17,140 bases of DNA from positions 1 to 17,140 of the forward strand of contig JAPKCP010000027.1 in NCBI GenBank assembly GCA_028822885.1. Reading direction: 5' to 3'. The stretch comes from Yoonia sp. GTDB taxonomy: Bacteria > Pseudomonadota > Alphaproteobacteria > Rhodobacterales > Rhodobacteraceae. Made by a program: the position numbers and the translations under genes. The number at the start of each line of letters is the position of its first letter. The first letter of the stretch is position 1. This document shows, piece by piece, positions 14,182-17,140 of the stretch. A model generated the notes under the pieces. That model had not been told where the DNA came from. It did no database searches and saw only the letters and a list, made by a program, of their open reading frames with translations.

Positions 14182-16635
14182 TCATGCACGAATCCGGCTG
14201 TTCTCAGGGTCCCAAAGCGGGACGTCTGCCTGCACTGTCGCGGTATGGCGTGCGCCGTAAATTTCAACTTCGACCTGCGTGCCCGGCACGTTCAAATCAG
14301 TACGCAACATGCCAAGGGCGATGGCTTTGTTCACCCGAAAGCCAAAGTCGCCAGATGTTGTTTCGCCTACGACGTCATCACCGTGCCAAATCGGCGACAT
14401 ATAAGGTGCGTCGGCGGTGGTAGGCCCATCAAAGGTCAGGGTGCAGAACATCTTTTTGCTGCCTTCCTGCTTTTCAACCAAAAGTGCTGCCTTGCCCGGG
14501 AAATCTTGTGGTTTGTCAAAGCGCACAAAGCGTTCTAACCCACCTTCAAGCAAACTATAGTCCGTCGAGAGATCACCCTTCCAAGCCCGATAGCCCTTTT
14601 CGATCCGTAAAGCATTGAGCGCAAACATCCCAAACGGCGTAGCCCCTGCCCCAAGGACCGCATCATACAACGCAGGCATATCCGCGTTGGCAGCGTGGAT
14701 TTCCCAACCCAATTCCCCTGCAAAGCTGACACGAGCCAAGGCACATTCCGTACCCGCTACGTTTGCTGCTTGATGGGAAAGCCAGCCAAGCGACAGATCG
14801 GCCTGCGTACCAAGCGCCTCGAACAAAGCCCGCGATTTTGGGCCTGTGACGATCAACGTGGAATATTCGGTGGTGTGATCGGTCAGGCTCAGGCCCTCAG
14901 GCAGGTCGCGCGCCAACACCTCAAAATCATGCCACTGCGCCGATGCTGCCGTGATGAGCGTAAAGGCATCATCCGCGTGGCGCATCACCGACATCTCGGT
15001 CAAGATCCGACCACGATCGTCCGCAAAATAAGCGAGGTTCATGCGGCCAACTTTTGGCAAACCACCAGCGATCCGGCCCCGCAAGAATTCTGCGGCCCCA
15101 TCACCGGATAGATTAAACCGAGAGAACCCAGGCAGATCAAGCACACCAACGCCGTCACGCACGGCCTCACATTCTGCCTTTACGCGCGGCGTCCATGGGC
15201 CATCCCGGTTCCAAGTCTCTGTAGCTTCAAGCGAGGTATCATCGCCGTCTTGCGCAAACCAGTTCGCACGTTCCCATCCGTTATAGACTCCCATCTGCGC
15301 ACCCAAAGCACGGACTTTGGCATCAACAGGTGACAGCTTTTGATCGCGCCCCGCTGGCCATTCTTTGTGCGGGAAATGCATCCCGTATTCGTGGCCATAA
15401 ATCTCTTCGGCCTTTGCCAAGCAGTATTCTTGATTTGTGTAATCGGTGTAGCGGCGTGGATCGACGGCCCACATGTCCCATTCGGTTGCACCGTCAACAA
15501 TCCATTCTGCCGCGACTTTACCAGCCCCACCACCTTGGGTGATGCCAAAGGTAAAGACGCAAGCTTCATACGCGTTTTTGACGCCGGGCATTGGGCCAAC
15601 AAGCGGCAAACCGTCAGGCGCATAGGGGATCGGGCCGTTAATCACGCGCCCAACACCAGCCGTGCCAAGAAGCGGGACACGCGCCATCGCGTCTTCAATG
15701 TACCATTCCAACCGTTCCAGATCATCGGGGTAAAGTTGGAAGCTAAAGTCATCGGGCATCGGATCATCAGGCGTAACCCAATGCGCCTTACAATTGCGTT
15801 CATAGGGTCCAAGGTTCAGACCGTTTTTGTCCTGACGCAGGTAATAAGAACTATCCACATCGCGCAAAAGCGGCACTTTGCGCCCGTTTGTGTTAGTCCA
15901 GTCTTTGAGTTCGGGGATTTCTTCAGTCAGGAAATACTGGTGAGACATGGTCACCATCGGGACCGTGCGACCACCGTAAGGTTTGAACCATTCACCAACA
16001 CGTTGGGCATAATACCCAGACGCATTGACGACTTTTTCGCAGTCGATATCGCCCTTTTCAGTGTGAACAGTCCACGTTCCATTCGGGTGCTGCGTCACGC
16101 CCGTTGCGCCACAAAATCGTTCAATCTTAGCGCCCATCTGGCGGGCACCCTTGGCAAGCGCTTGGGTCAATTGGGCGGGATCAATGTCACCATCATCTGG
16201 GTCATAAAGACCCCCGACAAGATCGTGGGTTTCTAGGAACGGATAGGCCTCTTGCATCTGCGCATTGGTCATCATTTCAAGGTTCAGACCTTGATAATTG
16301 GCCATGCCCTTGGCGCGTTCAAATTCCTGCATCCGCTCTTTGGAGTGGGCCAAACGGAGCGATCCAGTGACGTGGTAATTCATTGGATAATCGACTTCGT
16401 CCGCGAGACGTTGGTAGAGGTCCAAGGAATATCGCTGCATGTTCATCACAGCCCAGCTGGTGCTGAAGGACGGACAGTTTCCGGCGGCGTGCCACGTTGA
16501 ACCCGCTGTTAGTTCGTTCTTTTCGAGCAACACACAATCAGTCCAGCCCTTTTTGGCCAAATGGTAGAGCGTCGATGCGCCAACGACACCGCCGCCAATA
16601 ATGACGACACGGGCCGTTGTTGGAAAATCAGACAT
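14182..16635 (-). CDS. Dimethylglycine-dehydrogenase-like FAD/folate oxidoreductase
   Basis: Flavoenzyme of 817 residues predicted to demethylate N,N-dimethylglycine to sarcosine, giving methylene-tetrahydrofolate. I start at ATG 16635, with AAGGGAG 5-6 bases upstream; the longer open frame upstream only overlaps the GFA gene. VVIIGGGVVGA (10-20) is the FAD-binding loop, and His49 in LTAGSTWHAAG (42-52) is the expected covalent FAD site. Segments that match my memory of human DMGDH better than SARDH include GSTWHAAG, VPLLRDVDSSYYLRQ and NALRIEKGYRAW. The C-terminal half (about 430-817) is the GcvT-type folate domain, with SFAGELGWEIHA and a final barrel carrying TTSGDFGF. It lies 10 bases after the GFA gene. 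Paralogous to the last gene of the cluster but clearly diverged. Confidence 0.86.
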   Translation of the reverse strand: MSDFPTTARVVIIGGGVVGASTLYHLAKKGWTDCVLLEKNELTAGSTWHAAGNCPSFSTSWAVMNMQRYSLDLYQRLADEVDYPMNYHVTGSLRLAHSKERMQEFERAKGMANYQGLNLEMMTNAQMQEAYPFLETHDLVGGLYDPDDGDIDPAQLTQALAKGARQMGAKIERFCGATGVTQHPNGTWTVHTEKGDIDCEKVVNASGYYAQRVGEWFKPYGGRTVPMVTMSHQYFLTEEIPELKDWTNTNGRKVPLLRDVDSSYYLRQDKNGLNLGPYERNCKAHWVTPDDPMPDDFSFQLYPDDLERLEWYIEDAMARVPLLGTAGVGRVINGPIPYAPDGLPLVGPMPGVKNAYEACVFTFGITQGGGAGKVAAEWIVDGATEWDMWAVDPRRYTDYTNQEYCLAKAEEIYGHEYGMHFPHKEWPAGRDQKLSPVDAKVRALGAQMGVYNGWERANWFAQDGDDTSLEATETWNRDGPWTPRVKAECEAVRDGVGVLDLPGFSRFNLSGDGAAEFLRGRIAGGLPKVGRMNLAYFADDRGRILTEMSVMRHADDAFTLITAASAQWHDFEVLARDLPEGLSLTDHTTEYSTLIVTGPKSRALFEALGTQADLSLGWLSHQAANVAGTECALARVSFAGELGWEIHAANADMPALYDAVLGAGATPFGMFALNALRIEKGYRAWKGDLSTDYSLLEGGLERFVRFDKPQDFPGKAALLVEKQEGSKKMFCTLTFDGPTTADAPYMSPIWHGDDVVGETTSGDFGFRVNKAIALGMLRTDLNVPGTQVEVEIYGARHTATVQADVPLWDPENSRIRA

Positions 16636-16645
16636 GGTTGCTCCC

Positions 16646-17029
16646 TTAGTATTTTTGAATGTGAGGCGCGTCGCCCACGATGTCGTAATAGTCGCCCTTA
16701 TCGGCAACAAAGAGATGTTTGCCGGGCTTAAGACCTGTGGGGCTATCAATACAGCCTGCTGCGATCCCAAGATCATCTTTACCTTTGAACCTGTAAAACA
16801 GCGTGCTGCCGCAGGTTCCACAGAACCCGCGTTCGGCCCAATCAGATGAGTTGTACCACTTTAGGCTTTGGTCAGCGGTGAAGGTCACAGCGCTAAAGGG
16901 GGCGTGCGTTGCCGCCCAGTGATGACCCGCGAGGCGGCGGCATTGGGAGCAGTGGCAAAACGTAACCTCATCCCGGACCTCTGGAATCACAAACGAAACG
17001 GCACCACATTCACAACGTCCTGTTACCAT
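16646..17029 (-). CDS. GFA-family (CENP-V/Gfa fold) zinc protein
   Basis: Small cytosolic protein of 127 residues with the beta-tent fold of glutathione-dependent formaldehyde-activating enzymes. All seven family cysteines are present: Cys6 and Cys8 (CxC), Cys25, Cys27 and Cys30 (CHCSQC), and Cys70 and Cys73 (CGTC). These bind two zinc ions in the Paracoccus Gfa structure. FYRFKGKDDLGIAAGCID is the usual C-terminal half. The ATG has a strong AAGGAG site 8 bases upstream that overlaps the preceding stop codon. Many GFA homologues have no proven formaldehyde role, but placement directly before N-demethylating oxidases, which can release formaldehyde, makes scavenging a reasonable inference. Confidence 0.9.
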   Translation of the reverse strand: MVTGRCECGAVSFVIPEVRDEVTFCHCSQCRRLAGHHWAATHAPFSAVTFTADQSLKWYNSSDWAERGFCGTCGSTLFYRFKGKDDLGIAAGCIDSPTGLKPGKHLFVADKGDYYDIVGDAPHIQKY

Positions 17030-17041
17030 TTCCGCAGCTCC

Positions 17042-17140
17042 TTAATAAATCGGCGGGGCGATGACCCAGATGACAACGCAGGGCACATCATGGGGGTTCG
17101 CCCAGCGATAAGCATGACCCCGGATACGAAAGCTGTCCCC
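17042..17140 (-). CDS. C-terminal end of a cupin-domain (probably XRE-cupin) regulator, 5' part outside window
   Basis: The last 32 codons of a leftward gene are visible, ending in TAA at 17042. The residues GDSFRIRGHAYRWANPHD, then VPCVVIWVIAPPIY, are typical of the final strands of a small cupin barrel, in particular the ending of XRE-type helix-turn-helix regulators with a C-terminal cupin (F...H.....NP....V.WV..PP). The DNA-binding part is not in the window, so the regulator call is inferred. The stop codon flows into the ribosome binding site of the GFA gene (TAAGGAG), 12 bases before its start, so the two are cotranscribed. Confidence 0.6.
   Translation of the reverse strand, partial: GDSFRIRGHAYRWANPHDVPCVVIWVIAPPIY

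Noticed and set aside
15340..16236. 298-codon plus-strand frame
   Set aside because: Antisense to the DMGDH-like gene; its residues show no family features.
16636..16821. 62-residue N-terminal extension of the DMGDH-like enzyme
   Set aside because: Overlaps the GFA gene in another frame; the ATG at 16635 has a strong ribosome binding site and starts just before the FAD motif.
1..17140. Mobile elements, CRISPR arrays, defence systems or prophage genes
   Set aside because: No transposase, integrase, direct-repeat array or phage protein was seen on either strand; the genes are of ordinary chromosomal type.

Overview
The window looks like chromosome from an alphaproteobacterium of the Rhodobacteraceae (Roseobacter group). 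This rests on gene order (leuC followed by a small Tat-signal ORF; rsfS-rlmH; gpmI-envC-ctpA), on the protein sequences, on a GC-rich element after rlmH that I recall from this family, and on a compact methylamine/betaine catabolic cluster typical of marine roseobacters. I see no tRNA, rRNA, CRISPR array, insertion sequence or prophage gene. The finer placement (Loktanella/Yoonia-like) is a guess.

Left part (1-4190). leuC runs leftward, followed by the start of a small Tat-type secreted protein cut by the window edge. A 520-base gap, holding a plausible leuC promoter and leader, separates it from a rightward MscS-type mechanosensitive channel gene and a SOUL-family haem-binding protein gene.

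Middle (4191-9626). An unrecognised ORF overlaps the start of rsfS (ribosome silencing factor), which overlaps rlmH (23S rRNA methyltransferase). A family repeat and a hairpin terminator close this unit. A second unit follows: gpmI (phosphoglycerate mutase), an EnvC-like murein hydrolase activator starting inside the gpmI stop, and ctpA (S41 carboxyl-terminal processing protease). It ends at a strong terminator, facing a second terminator that serves the leftward cluster.

Right part (9656-17140, all leftward). In transcription order: the tail of a cupin-domain (probably XRE-cupin) regulator, a GFA-family zinc protein, a dimethylglycine-dehydrogenase-like flavoenzyme, a homocysteine S-methyltransferase, a GlxA/GbdR-like AraC-family regulator, and a sarcosine-dehydrogenase-like flavoenzyme. 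Gaps are 12, 10, 73, 1 and 93 bases, so this is probably one operon. Together the enzymes could demethylate glycine betaine to dimethylglycine (methyl to homocysteine), then to sarcosine, then to glycine. The two folate-linked flavoenzymes would yield methylene-tetrahydrofolate or formaldehyde, which the GFA protein might handle. No wholly new system is evident. The most informative points are the compact betaine module with two embedded regulators, the doubtful methyl donor of the methyltransferase, and the orphan ORF coupled to rsfS.
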